From Sphingomonas sp. ERG5 (GTDB taxonomy: Bacteria > Pseudomonadota > Alphaproteobacteria > Sphingomonadales > Sphingomonadaceae), in the NCBI RefSeq assembly GCF_000803065.1, contig NZ_JSXI01000063.1, forward strand, positions 1 through 64,000: a DNA stretch of 64,000 nucleotides, in the 5' to 3' direction. The notes beneath the pieces are model-generated. The model was given only the letters and a program-made list of their open reading frames with translations, was not told where the DNA came from and ran no database searches. The position numbers were made by a program, and so were the translations under genes. Shown in pieces: positions 44,450-52,675 of this stretch; position 1 is the stretch's first letter; each line of letters opens with the position of its first letter.

Positions 44450-45082
44450 TCAGCGCAGGCCGAGCAGCTTGTGAGTCTGGATCGTCAGCCGCCAGAGCGG
44501 GCGATCCATCACCAGCGCGATCGCCGCGGCGTGATTGGCCGCGGCTTCCGGATTGTCCATCGGCTGCAGCAGGAAATGGTCGAAATCCCAGGCCTCGATC
44601 TCCGCCAGATCAGTGCCCGCCTGCGGCCAGACCAGCTTCAGTTCGTCGCCTGAACGTTGAACGACCTGGCTTCCGGCCTTGGGGCTGATGCAGACCCAGT
44701 CGATGCCGGGATGAGCCGCCAACGTGCCGTTGCTCTCGATCGCGATCTCGAAATCGCGCGCATGCAGTGCATCGACCAGCGCGTCATCGACCTGCAGCAT
44801 GGGTTCGCCACCGGTCAGCACGACGAAACGGCTGGCCTCACCTTCACCCCAAAAGTCCAGCGCAGCGGCGGCAAGCGCATCGGCGGTGTCGAATTTGGCG
44901 CCACCCAGCCCATCCACACCGACGAAATCCGTGTCGCAGAACTGGCAGACCGCGCTTGCCCGATCCTGTTCGCGCCCCGACCATAAATTGCAGCCGGCAA
45001 AGCGCACGAACACCGCACGACGCCCGGCATTGACGCCCTCGCCCTGCAGGGTGAGGAACATCTCCTTAACGGCATAGCTCAT
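44450..45082 (-). CDS. queE: 7-carboxy-7-deazaguanine synthase
   Basis: A 210-residue radical-SAM enzyme of queuosine synthesis. The N-terminus carries FLTLQGEGVNAGRRAVFVRF and a cluster motif in which the first Cys (AGCNLW) is separated by 14 residues from CQFCD, the long-spacing variant known for QueE. LTGGEPMLQ is the SAM-binding glycine segment. It lies 12 bases after queC on the same strand, forming a queC-queE unit. Confidence 0.95.
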   Translation of the reverse strand: MSYAVKEMFLTLQGEGVNAGRRAVFVRFAGCNLWSGREQDRASAVCQFCDTDFVGVDGLGGAKFDTADALAAAALDFWGEGEASRFVVLTGGEPMLQVDDALVDALHARDFEIAIESNGTLAAHPGIDWVCISPKAGSQVVQRSGDELKLVWPQAGTDLAEIEAWDFDHFLLQPMDNPEAAANHAAAIALVMDRPLWRLTIQTHKLLGLR

Positions 45083-45094
45083 CGCAAATGCGCC

Positions 45095-45784
45095 TTAAGG
45101 TGTGACGGCATAGGCGGTTGGATCGGGCAGCCCCGCATCCTGGAAGCCCTTCGAACGCAACCGGCAGGAATCGCACCGTCCGCAATGCAGCCCGCCGGGA
45201 GCCGGATCATAGCATGACCAGCTGACCCCGGCATCGAGCCCGAGCCGGGCGGCCTCGCGCACGATATCGGCCTTGGTCATATGCTGCAGCGGTGCGTGGA
45301 TACGGAACGGCGCGCCTTCGACACCCGCCTTGGTGGCGAGTTCGGCCAATGCCTCGAACGCGGCGACGAATTCGGGGCGGCAATCGGGATAGCCCGAATA
45401 ATCGAGCGCGTTGACGCCGATATACAAGTCGCGCGCGCCCGCCGCCTCGGCCCAGCCCAGCGCCAGGCTGAGGAAGATCGTATTGCGCGCTGGGACATAA
45501 GTGACGGGGATCCCCGTCTCCACGCCGGTTTTCGGCACGTCGATGTCCGCGGTCAGCGCCGATCCGCCAAATGCCGACAGGTCGAGCGGCATGACGATAT
45601 GGCGTTCGGCGCCAAGCATATGGGCGATGCGCCGTGCCGCGGCGAGTTCGACGTGATGACGCTGGTTATAGTCCATCGACAAGGCGAGCAGGCGATGCCC
45701 GTCCTCGCGCGCGCGCGCCGCCGCGACCATCGAATCAAGACCGCCCGAGATCAGGACGACCGCGTAAGTATTTGCAGATGTCAT
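45095..45784 (-). CDS. queC: 7-cyano-7-deazaguanine synthase
   Basis: A 229-residue ATP-dependent enzyme making preQ0. The PP-loop SGGLDSMV is near residue 14, and the zinc-binding cysteines lie at the C-terminus in SCYDP, LHCGRCDSCR. It is the first gene of queC-queE. An 80-base gap separates it from a terminator-like hairpin in its probable leader, so attenuation is possible (see the leader entry). Confidence 0.96.
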   Translation of the reverse strand: MTSANTYAVVLISGGLDSMVAAARAREDGHRLLALSMDYNQRHHVELAAARRIAHMLGAERHIVMPLDLSAFGGSALTADIDVPKTGVETGIPVTYVPARNTIFLSLALGWAEAAGARDLYIGVNALDYSGYPDCRPEFVAAFEALAELATKAGVEGAPFRIHAPLQHMTKADIVREAARLGLDAGVSWSCYDPAPGGLHCGRCDSCRLRSKGFQDAGLPDPTAYAVTP

Positions 45785-45864
45785 TATTCAACCCGCGCTA
45801 AGGCCATTGGCCCGGCACCGCAACCCTGAGCAAAAACTGACCTGAGTGAAAATCGGGCCCGAGC

Positions 45865-45883
45865 AAAAAAACGGGCCGCCCGT
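45865..45883 (-). terminator. Intrinsic terminator between the upstream gene and queC
   Basis: On the minus strand, a 5-bp GC stem (45879-45883 with 45871-45875) with a 3-base loop is followed by a run of seven T (45865-45871). The short stem is extended by stacking of flanking GC bases. It would stop transcripts coming from the gene ending at 45983, or act as an attenuator for queC. Confidence 0.6.
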
Positions 45884-45975
45884 AAGCGACCCAGGGGTGG
45901 CTCCTCCAGGAGCCCTCTAGGGAAGAAAGCGTGCCCGTAAATGACACGCTCCTTCTCTAACCCGGCCACGGTAAA
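45865..45975 (-). ncRNA. Candidate structured leader or small RNA upstream of queC
   Basis: Read on the minus strand, this segment folds into successive hairpins: AGCGTG/CACGCT (near 45930-45952), GGCTCCT/AGGAGCC (45899-45914) and finally ACGGG/CCCGT (45871-45883) followed by seven T residues, a plausible intrinsic terminator. TTACGGGC occurs in two of the hairpins. It begins just after the stop of the upstream gene and ends 80 bases before queC. It may be a regulated leader of queC-queE, an independent small RNA or a 3' UTR. It does not match the preQ1-I consensus as I know it. Confidence 0.4.
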
Positions 45976-45982
45976 CAAGTTC

Positions 45983-46399
45983 TTAATGGCTGCCGCATGC
46001 GCCGATGCGCCGTGCTTCATAGCTCATGTCGAACGGCGCGCCATCAGCGATGCCCTGCGTCTGCAGCTTGAATAGCCGGCCGGTTTCGACGGTGATGGTG
46101 GTGCGGCCATGCCCGGAGCCGGGGCAGGTATAATTGACGATCGCCGAGTTCGCCGTATTGGCGACGATGAAGCGCGAGCATTGCGCCCTGCCATGTTCGA
46201 GCTGGATCAGGACGCGGGGATCGGCCACGCACAAGGCCCGCACGCTGGTCCCGCCGACTTCGCGCAGCTGCCACTGCCCCTGCTCGATCGCATCGAGCGC
46301 GACCAGATGTGGTGCGGCCGCAGGCCCCTCGGCAGCAGCGACACCGCCAAGAAACAGCAGCCCGAACACCGCCGGGCGGATCATCGTCGAAACCCGCAT
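45983..46399 (-). CDS. Small exported protein, DUF3617-like
   Basis: A 138-residue protein with a signal peptide ending VAAAEG (about residue 23). The mature part (EQGQWQLREVGG, then CVADPRVLIQLEHGRAQC, YTCPGSGHGRTTITVETGRL and IGACGSH) has four cysteines and the order of elements seen in DUF3617-type periplasmic proteins; the match is approximate. It is transcribed toward queC and may share its transcript if the terminator leaks. Confidence 0.7.
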   Translation of the reverse strand: MRVSTMIRPAVFGLLFLGGVAAAEGPAAAPHLVALDAIEQGQWQLREVGGTSVRALCVADPRVLIQLEHGRAQCSRFIVANTANSAIVNYTCPGSGHGRTTITVETGRLFKLQTQGIADGAPFDMSYEARRIGACGSH

Positions 46400-46514
46400 C
46401 TTTTCAATCCCACCCGTCGAGCGCCGCGACCTACGCGACTCCTGCCGGCACCCTCACATCATTTGGGGAACGCGCCGAAGACTTACAATAACGGTCACGA
46501 AACGACATTGATTG

Positions 46515-47426
46515 TCACAAAACGACATCCGTCACGGCAACAGGGAATTTTTGTGCGCAAAAAGCGCAATCGACCGTGATCATGCCGTCGTCGCCGGCCA
46601 TCGCACGCTGTTCCTCGACCGGGAATTTGCTCAGCACCTGGGCGATATAGTCGGACGAGCAACGGCAGCCGCGCGACATGGCGACTTCCGACAGCACGCG
46701 CACCTCGTCCTCTTCATTGAACAATCGCCAGATCAGCGTTTCGAGCGACAGGGCCGAATCAGCGAGTTCGTCGATGCCCATGGTGCCGCCGAGAATCGCG
46801 ACATGCTCCCATTCGGGATGGTCGAGCCGCGTGTGGAGGCGCTCGCGGCCCTCCTCGCCCTCAGGCAGATGCTGCAGGAACAGGCCGCCGGCGACATGGC
46901 TGTCATCGCCGCGGCGCGTCACGCCCAGCTTGATCAGCGTCGGGATCTGCTCCGACTGGACGAAGTAATTCTGCGCCGCCTCGGCCAGCGTGTCGCCATC
47001 AAGCGGCACGATGCCCTGATAGCGCTCGCGCGTCGTCGCCTGGTCGAACGTGATGGCGAGATAACCGGTGCCGAACAGCGCGAACAAGGTCGGCTGCTCA
47101 GGGCCCGCGGCAAGCCGTTCCGCGTCGAAATCGACATAACCGCGCAATTCGCCGCCCTTGTAATCGCACACCAGCAGTTTGACGACGCCGCCATCGGTCT
47201 GCGCCTGCAGAGTCAGCTGGCCACCGGCATCCTTTAGCGTCGAGCCGATCAGCGCGGCAAGCGTCAGCGCCTCGGCCAGCAACGCCTCGATCGCCGGGGG
47301 ATAGGCGTGCGCAGCGAGAATCGTGTCGAGCACCGGCCCGAGCCGCACGATGCGGCCGCGCGCATGGCGTTCCGGGATGGTGAAACCGAGCGCGCGGTCG
47401 GTGTCGTTGAGTGCAGGGTCTTCCAT
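46515..47426 (-). CDS. hslO: Redox-regulated chaperone Hsp33
   Basis: A 303-residue chaperone activated by oxidation. The C-terminal zinc switch is visible as SRGCRCSS and CAFC, the CxC and CxxC pairs. The N-terminal domain holds LGPVLDTILAAHAYPPAI and GGQLTLQAQTDGGVV. ATG 47426 is preferred; upstream in frame is repeat DNA. A 15-base stretch at its 3' end (GTCGTTTTGTGAC side) is duplicated just after the stop. Confidence 0.95.
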   Translation of the reverse strand: MEDPALNDTDRALGFTIPERHARGRIVRLGPVLDTILAAHAYPPAIEALLAEALTLAALIGSTLKDAGGQLTLQAQTDGGVVKLLVCDYKGGELRGYVDFDAERLAAGPEQPTLFALFGTGYLAITFDQATTRERYQGIVPLDGDTLAEAAQNYFVQSEQIPTLIKLGVTRRGDDSHVAGGLFLQHLPEGEEGRERLHTRLDHPEWEHVAILGGTMGIDELADSALSLETLIWRLFNEEDEVRVLSEVAMSRGCRCSSDYIAQVLSKFPVEEQRAMAGDDGMITVDCAFCAQKFPVAVTDVVL

Positions 47427-47446
47427 TGTCGTTCCCACAGCCACTT

Positions 47447-47521
47447 CCGTTCGTTTCGAGCGAAGTCGGGAAACCATTGCAAGTACGGTGCATGTTTCTC
47501 GACTTCGCTCGAAGCGAACGG
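47447..47521. repeat. Palindromic repeat, TCGAGCGAAGTCGGGAAAC type
   Basis: Second copy of the element seen at 35143-35219: 28-base arms (47447-47474 and 47494-47521) match at 26 of 28 positions around a 19-base centre. It fills most of the gap between argF and hslO, starting 21 bases upstream of the hslO start codon, and must therefore be transcribed with, or overlap the promoter of, hslO. Confidence 0.92.
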
Positions 47522-47592
47522 AAGGAATGAATCTGTTTGTTTCAGCCGACGATGTAGGAATTAACCCGCATCAGACAACTCGCCGATCCCGG

Positions 47593-48516
47593 TCAGCCGA
47601 TCTGGCCGAAACACCAGCGCAGGATCGACTTTTGCGCATGAAGCCGGTTCTCCGCCTCTTTCCAGATCACGGATTGCGGCCCATCCATCACTGAATCGGT
47701 CACTTCCTCGCCGCGATGCGCGGGCAGGCAGTGGAGGAACACCGCGTCCCGGCTGGCCTGGGCCATCACTGCGTCATTGACCTGATAGGGCCACATCGCC
47801 GCAAGCTTGGTCGCGGCATGCTCCTGGCCCATCGAGATCCAGGTATCGGTCACCACGACATCGGCGTCCTTAACGGCCTCCGCCGCCGTCCCGACGATAC
47901 GCGCCCGCCCCTGTCCCCGCGCAACGTCGCTTTCCGACGGCATGAAGCCCTGCGGGCAGGCCGCGACGACATCGAAATGCATCAGCGCCGCCGCTTCCAT
48001 GATCGACGCGAGCACATTGTTGCCATCGCCGAGCCACGCCCATTTCAGGCCCGGCAATGGCTTGCCCGCTTCGATCACGGTCAGTAGGTCGGCCATGATC
48101 TGGCTGGGATGCGACGCATCGGTCAGGCCGTTGATCACCGGCACGCTGGCATATTCGGCCATCTGCTCGATCTTGGCATGATCGTCGGTGCGGATCATGA
48201 TCGCGTCGCAATAGCCCGACAGGACGCGCGCGGTGTCAGCGATGGTCTCGCCGCGCCCAAGCTGCGTCGTGCCGGCATCGAGCACGATCGAATGACCGCC
48301 CAGCTGGCGCATCGCCATGTCGTAGGACACGCGCGTGCGGGTCGAGTTCTTCTCGAACACCATGCCCAGCACATGGCCGGCAAGCGGCGCATCGGCATCC
48401 GCCTTGCCCTTGGGCCAGCCCGGTCGTGCAGCCTTACGGTCGAGCGCGTCGGCGATCATCGCCGCGATCCCGTCGCCCCCGGCATCCGACAGGTCGAGAA
48501 AGTGACGGTAGCTCAA
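47593..48516 (-). CDS. argF: Ornithine carbamoyltransferase
   Basis: A 307-residue arginine-pathway enzyme making citrulline. Carbamoyl-phosphate motif STRTR is at 58-62, HCLPAHRGEE is the ornithine/catalytic Cys loop, and the length is standard when translation starts at TTG 48516. That TTG overlaps the argD stop codon (TTGA), so reinitiation coupling is likely; no ATG lies near the conserved N-terminus SYRHFLDLSD. It is downstream of argD. Confidence 0.94.
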   Translation of the reverse strand: MSYRHFLDLSDAGGDGIAAMIADALDRKAARPGWPKGKADADAPLAGHVLGMVFEKNSTRTRVSYDMAMRQLGGHSIVLDAGTTQLGRGETIADTARVLSGYCDAIMIRTDDHAKIEQMAEYASVPVINGLTDASHPSQIMADLLTVIEAGKPLPGLKWAWLGDGNNVLASIMEAAALMHFDVVAACPQGFMPSESDVARGQGRARIVGTAAEAVKDADVVVTDTWISMGQEHAATKLAAMWPYQVNDAVMAQASRDAVFLHCLPAHRGEEVTDSVMDGPQSVIWKEAENRLHAQKSILRWCFGQIG

Positions 48517-49703
48517 TCGTCCGCTGCGGGTACATAGACCCGCGCCGCCTCGCTCAGCCGCTCGATGCATTCCGCGATATGGCTCTCATCGATCACCAGC
48601 GGCGGCAGGATGCGCACGACATTGTCGCCCGCCGCCACCGTCAGCAGGCCGTGATTGTCGCGGCAATGCGCGACGAAGCGGCGGCTGTCGGACTTGAGCT
48701 TGATGCCGAGCATCAGGCCGTGGCCGCGGACATGATCGAACAGATGGTCATGATTGGGCAGCAGTTGTTCGAGCGCCTGGCGCAGCCGCGCGCCCATCGT
48801 CTCGACATGCTCAAGGAAACCGGGCTCGAGGATCACGTCGAGCACCGCTTCGCCCGCCGCCATCGCCAGCGGATTGCCGCCATAGGTCGAGCCATGCGTG
48901 CCGATCACCATGCCCTTGGCCGCTTCCTCGGTCGCGAGGCACGCGCCGAGCGGGAAGCCGCCGCCAATGCCCTTGGCCGCGGCGATGATGTCCGGCACCA
49001 CGCCGTACAGTTCGTGCGCGAACAGCTTGCCGGTGCGGCCATAGCCCGCCTGGACCTCATCGAGCACCAGCAACAGGCCGTGATCGTCGCAAGCCTTGCG
49101 CAGGCCCTTGAGGAATTCGTCGGTCGCGGGGCGGATACCGCCTTCGCCCTGGATCGGCTCGACCAGGAAGCCGGCGGTATTGTCGTCGATCAGCGCCAGC
49201 GCGCCCTCGAGGTCGTTGAAATTGGCGTATTTGAAGCCCGGCAGCAGCGGCTCGAACCCGTCGCGCATCTTCGCCTGGTTGGTCGCGCTGATCGTGCCGA
49301 GCGTCCGACCATGGAACGCGGTGTCGAAGGTGATCAGGTCATGGCGTTCGGGATTGCCATTGACGAAGTGGTAGCGGCGCGCGGTCTTGATCGCGCACTC
49401 CACCGCTTCGGCACCCGAATTGGTGAAGAATACCGTGTCGGCAAAGCTCGCATCGACCAGCCGCTGCGCGAATTTCTCGCCCTGCGGGCTACCGTACAGG
49501 TTCGACACATGCATCAGCGTCGCCGCCTGGTCGGCGATCGCCTTGACCAGTTTCGGATGACCATGACCGAGCGCATTGACCGCGATGCCGCTGGCGAAAT
49601 CGAGATATTTCTCGCCCCGTTCGCCATAGAGATACACGCCCTCGCCTCGAACCGGCCGCACCCCGCAGCGGGGATAGACGGGCATGAGTGGGGTGATCGG
49701 CAT
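48513..49703 (-). CDS. argD: Acetylornithine aminotransferase
   Basis: A 396-residue class III PLP aminotransferase acting on N-acetylornithine and probably succinyl-diaminopimelate. FFTNSGAEAVECAIKTAR, LDEVQAGYGRTGKLFA and the PLP-lysine segment AAAKGIGGGFPLGA are diagnostic. ATG 49703 follows AGGAGC at a 7-base spacing; the frame is open for 28 more codons upstream through a terminator-like hairpin. It forms argD-argF with overlapping stop and start. Confidence 0.95.
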   Translation of the reverse strand: MPITPLMPVYPRCGVRPVRGEGVYLYGERGEKYLDFASGIAVNALGHGHPKLVKAIADQAATLMHVSNLYGSPQGEKFAQRLVDASFADTVFFTNSGAEAVECAIKTARRYHFVNGNPERHDLITFDTAFHGRTLGTISATNQAKMRDGFEPLLPGFKYANFNDLEGALALIDDNTAGFLVEPIQGEGGIRPATDEFLKGLRKACDDHGLLLVLDEVQAGYGRTGKLFAHELYGVVPDIIAAAKGIGGGFPLGACLATEEAAKGMVIGTHGSTYGGNPLAMAAGEAVLDVILEPGFLEHVETMGARLRQALEQLLPNHDHLFDHVRGHGLMLGIKLKSDSRRFVAHCRDNHGLLTVAAGDNVVRILPPLVIDESHIAECIERLSEAARVYVPAADD

Positions 49704-49714
49704 GACGGTGCTCC

Positions 49715-49747
49715 TGAAAAAGCAAAGGGCGACCCGTCCGGTCGCCC
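49715..49747 (-). promoter_or_regulatory. Terminator-like hairpin in the argD leader
   Basis: On the minus strand, GGGCGACC (49740-49747) pairs perfectly with GGTCGCCC (49727-49734) around a 5-base loop, then a T-rich tract (TTTGCTTTTT, 49717-49726) runs to the AGGAG ribosome binding site of argD. No gene ends just upstream on this strand (the next lies about 170 bases away on the far side), so the hairpin may act as a leader attenuator. A termination role for a distant transcript is the alternative. Confidence 0.5.
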
Positions 49748-49869
49748 GAAGGGCATTTTTAAGCAGGTTGGACCGGGAGCGCAACACCGCGTGCCGATTG
49801 AAATTGGTTCACGGCGCGCGCGCGAACTTCGGGCTTAAGCGGGAATGAGCAACCCGGCGATGAAGGCCG

Positions 49870-50241
49870 TCAGAAACGCTCGGTCGACTCGCTGCGCTGC
49901 TTGAGCTTTACCGCGCCATCCCGCACGTCGAATTCATAGGTGAGCAGCTGGACTCGCTCCTCGCGGGGGAGCGAGACGACATAGGAGGTCGAGGTCACGG
50001 CCTTGATCTGGGATATGCCGCCCCCGTCAATGCCCGGAAAGCTGGCATGGAGATCGTCGAGAATGATCCGGATCATGCAGGTCGACCGGGCAAGCTGGTC
50101 GTTGGCGCAACGCTGTTCCGACATGACGGCATCCTTTTTTGAAGACGATGAGCTGGCGGCCATGACCGGACCCGAACCTGCCATGAGCAGCATGGCGAAG
50201 CACGACAGCCGGGGAATTATCGATCGCGATACAGTGATCAT
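49870..50241 (-). CDS. Small exported protein of unknown function
   Basis: A 123-residue protein with a signal peptide (to about residue 28, GPVMAAS), a Ser-rich start and a small domain containing two cysteines (QRCAND, RSTCMIRI). No family is recognised. It starts 8 bases after the metzincin-like gene stops and is on the same strand, so it is probably co-expressed with it; a chaperone or inhibitor role is only a guess. Confidence 0.7.
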   Translation of the reverse strand: MITVSRSIIPRLSCFAMLLMAGSGPVMAASSSSSKKDAVMSEQRCANDQLARSTCMIRIILDDLHASFPGIDGGGISQIKAVTSTSYVVSLPREERVQLLTYEFDVRDGAVKLKQRSESTERF

Positions 50242-50249
50242 GGCAGAGT

Positions 50250-51137
50250 CTACCTTCCGCGCTTGAGCGTTTTCAGCTCTGTGCCCGCCTCGAACTCGGC
50301 AATGTTTCGCGGGTAAATTTGCGACATCACTGCCGCCGTCGGCCGCGTTTTCAGGATTGGGGGTGAATAGACCGGCAAACTGGGCGAGAGCCTGAAAAGC
50401 GAGGACGTGGACTGAGCGGCAGCCAGGTCATTGAATGCAGTTATCCAGGGCGCCGCATGCACCACATCGAGGCGCATACCTCCGCCCATCACCGAATTCT
50501 TGTCCTCATCGGTCACGCCGTAACAAGGGGTGAGATCAGGGTCTCCCGACGCAGGGCATCCCGGCTTCCCGATGGCGACATGCCCCAGGCCAAGCAAATG
50601 CCCCACTTCATGCACATGAGCGCGTTGCATGATTGCCTTGCCCTTGCTGTCGGTTCCTTTCTGGACCAGATTCGTATCCTTGCTGTCGAACAGCCGCGCA
50701 TTCGATCCGAAAAAACTCTCCGTGGCGGCAAGGCGGACGACATCGATCACGACATGATGCGTGCCGACCGTATCGTCGTTTCCGATCAGCTCGAGCCGAC
50801 AGAATATATTGGGGATGAAGATCTCCATTCCCTGCCGGAACGCGAAATCGCCCCCCCGATTGTCGAGCCAGAATTTCTTGTCCCAGAATCTCTGCGCTGA
50901 ATTGCAGAAATTAAGCTTCCAGGCGGCCCAGTCCTTGGGCGTCCATTTGACGGTTTGACGCAGGGTCCGTGACGGGTCGCCAAAGTCGGGATAGCTGCCG
51001 GTCTCCGCACCGGCCATCGGGTTGATCTGGCGAAATCCGATACGCAGGGTGAGCGTCAGATCCGCGTTGTTTCGTGATGAGCAGCGGTCCGTGTCGAGCA
51101 CCGCATCATAACCCGGATATCGCTTGGTAAACTTCAC
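50250..51137 (-). CDS. Metzincin-like zinc metalloprotease without a signal peptide
   Basis: A 295-residue protein with the extended zinc site HEVGHLLGLGH (about residues 176-186) and a downstream Met-turn candidate NSVMGG (Met about 217), the pair that defines metzincins. Six cysteines are spread along the chain (for example DRCSSR, LNFCNS, NIFCRL, KPGCPA, LTPCYG). No export signal is visible, which is unusual for this clan. GTG at 51137 is preferred because GGGAG lies exactly 6 bases upstream; an ATG at 51143 would touch that box. It is followed by a small exported protein. The substrate is unknown. Confidence 0.75.
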   Translation of the reverse strand: MKFTKRYPGYDAVLDTDRCSSRNNADLTLTLRIGFRQINPMAGAETGSYPDFGDPSRTLRQTVKWTPKDWAAWKLNFCNSAQRFWDKKFWLDNRGGDFAFRQGMEIFIPNIFCRLELIGNDDTVGTHHVVIDVVRLAATESFFGSNARLFDSKDTNLVQKGTDSKGKAIMQRAHVHEVGHLLGLGHVAIGKPGCPASGDPDLTPCYGVTDEDKNSVMGGGMRLDVVHAAPWITAFNDLAAAQSTSSLFRLSPSLPVYSPPILKTRPTAAVMSQIYPRNIAEFEAGTELKTLKRGR

Positions 51138-51147
51138 AGGCATCTCC

Positions 51148-51185
51148 CTATACTCATGGGCGCATGGGCGATCTTATGAGTATAG
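51148..51185 (-). promoter_or_regulatory. Inverted repeat abutting the metzincin ribosome binding site
   Basis: Perfect 10-base arms CTATACTCAT (51148-51157) and ATGAGTATAG (51176-51185) flank an 18-base spacer. On the coding strand, the inner side of the hairpin ends directly at the GGGAG box of the metzincin-like gene. It could be an operator for a repressor, or an mRNA hairpin that controls initiation. Confidence 0.55.
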
Positions 51186-51319
51186 TTTGAGCGGCACTCA
51201 ACCCTCACCTTGCCGAGCTTCGACCAGGCCCGCTGGACATACGCCAGTCGGAGGCCGCCGGCTCATTCTCTGGATGATCGGCACGCGCCTAAAACCGCCC
51301 CGCAGCGTGCGTATGATTG

Positions 51320-52621
51320 CTACGAAAGCCGGTTCTGACGAGAAGCAGCCAATAGCTGCAATATTCTCTCGGCCGCGATGCCGGCGCCGTCTTCACCCGC
51401 CACTCGCTGCCCGATCCTGGCGGCGGCGGTCGAGAATTCGGGATGGTCGAGAAGCCTCGTTATCAGCAACGCCGCTTCGGCCGCGAAGCGCTGAGGCGTC
51501 GTGGAAAGGCCAACACCCATCCGCGTGATGCGGTCGGCGTGATCGAACTGGTCGCCCATGAACGGGACCACCAGTTGCGGCTTCCCGGCCCGAAGCGCCT
51601 GGCCGGTCGTCCCGACGCCGCCGTGATGGATGATCGCCGCGGCGTGCGGAAACAGCAGCGAGTGCGGGGCATAATTACACACCATGATGTCATCCGACGG
51701 CGTGGCAACGGCTTCGCCGGTCAGCAGCACCGCGCGCATCCCCAGTTCACCGGCAATAGCAGCGCTGCGCTGATAGAAATCGGCCGCCGCGAAGGGAAGG
51801 AAGGAGCCGAGCGAGACGATCAGCGGGGGCGGCCCCTTCGCCAGGAAAGCGGCAAGATCGGGAGTGAGCGTTGATGGCGCTCCGTCCGCGCTGTCGAACC
51901 ATGGGAAGCCGGTCAGCAGTGCCGGCTTGGGCGCCTCGGCAGGGAGCGTGGCCAGTTCCGGCGAATAGGTGCCGAGCGAGAGCGCGGGAGGGGTACCCGG
52001 TTCAAGGATCGGCGCCGCGCGCGATCGCGCCAGCCCATGGGCCTCGCGGACCCGATCGACACGCCGGCCATAGCGGCGGCGCATCTCAAGCTTCGCTCCG
52101 CCAAGGACAAGGCGATTCCAGCCTGTCCTGATTGGGCCCAGCGGCGGCCTGGCCAGCGCCGTGAATCCAGGCGCCACTGGAGGATCGCTTGGCGAAAACC
52201 ACGACATGGGTTGCAGGATGGTCGAAACGAACGGGATCGCCAGTCGCTCCGCAACGATCGGCGCGGCAAGAGCGAAAGCCGACCCGACCAGCAGATCTGC
52301 CCCCACCGCAATCCGCAACAGCCGGTCGGTGCTGTCGGCAAGCGGCGGCAGCAGTACATGACTGACCAGGAAATGGGTATCGTCGATGACCTTGCGGACG
52401 ACCGCATCGTCATCAAGACCGGTGGCGCGCCCCACTTCTTCGAATGTCGGCAACAGCGCTTCGGCTTCCACGCCCGCCGCCCGGCATTTTTCGACATGGT
52501 CTTGCGGCACGGCGAGGACCACCGACGCTCCACGCGCCTTGAGCGCGAGGGCAATCGCGATGAAAGGGTGAAGATCGCCCAGCGAGCCGATCGTGGCCAG
52601 GACGATCTTCGGTGCCGTCAT
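51320..52621 (-). CDS. GT1-type glycosyltransferase (UGT/MGT-like)
   Basis: A 433-residue GT-B enzyme. The N-terminus has IVLATIGSLGDLHPFIAIA, the glycine-rich acceptor-side loop, and the C-terminal donor site reads FPHAAAIIHHGGVGTTGQALRAGKPQLVVPFMGDQFDHA, the UDP-sugar signature of sterol, macrolide and carotenoid glucosyltransferases. ATG 52621 follows GGAAG at 6 bases. The acceptor is unknown; in pigmented sphingomonads carotenoids are one possibility. It is 55 bases downstream of an ABC permease on the same strand. Confidence 0.9.
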   Translation of the reverse strand: MTAPKIVLATIGSLGDLHPFIAIALALKARGASVVLAVPQDHVEKCRAAGVEAEALLPTFEEVGRATGLDDDAVVRKVIDDTHFLVSHVLLPPLADSTDRLLRIAVGADLLVGSAFALAAPIVAERLAIPFVSTILQPMSWFSPSDPPVAPGFTALARPPLGPIRTGWNRLVLGGAKLEMRRRYGRRVDRVREAHGLARSRAAPILEPGTPPALSLGTYSPELATLPAEAPKPALLTGFPWFDSADGAPSTLTPDLAAFLAKGPPPLIVSLGSFLPFAAADFYQRSAAIAGELGMRAVLLTGEAVATPSDDIMVCNYAPHSLLFPHAAAIIHHGGVGTTGQALRAGKPQLVVPFMGDQFDHADRITRMGVGLSTTPQRFAAEAALLITRLLDHPEFSTAAARIGQRVAGEDGAGIAAERILQLLAASRQNRLS

Positions 52622-52675
52622 CCACGCTTCCGATCGCATGCGACGATCATCGCGCTAGTTCTGACGATCATCGCG

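Noticed and set aside
45785..45982. A preQ1 riboswitch before queC
   Set aside because: The stem-loop followed by an A-rich tail that pairs back, required for preQ1-I, is not visible. The segment is reported as an unassigned structured leader instead.
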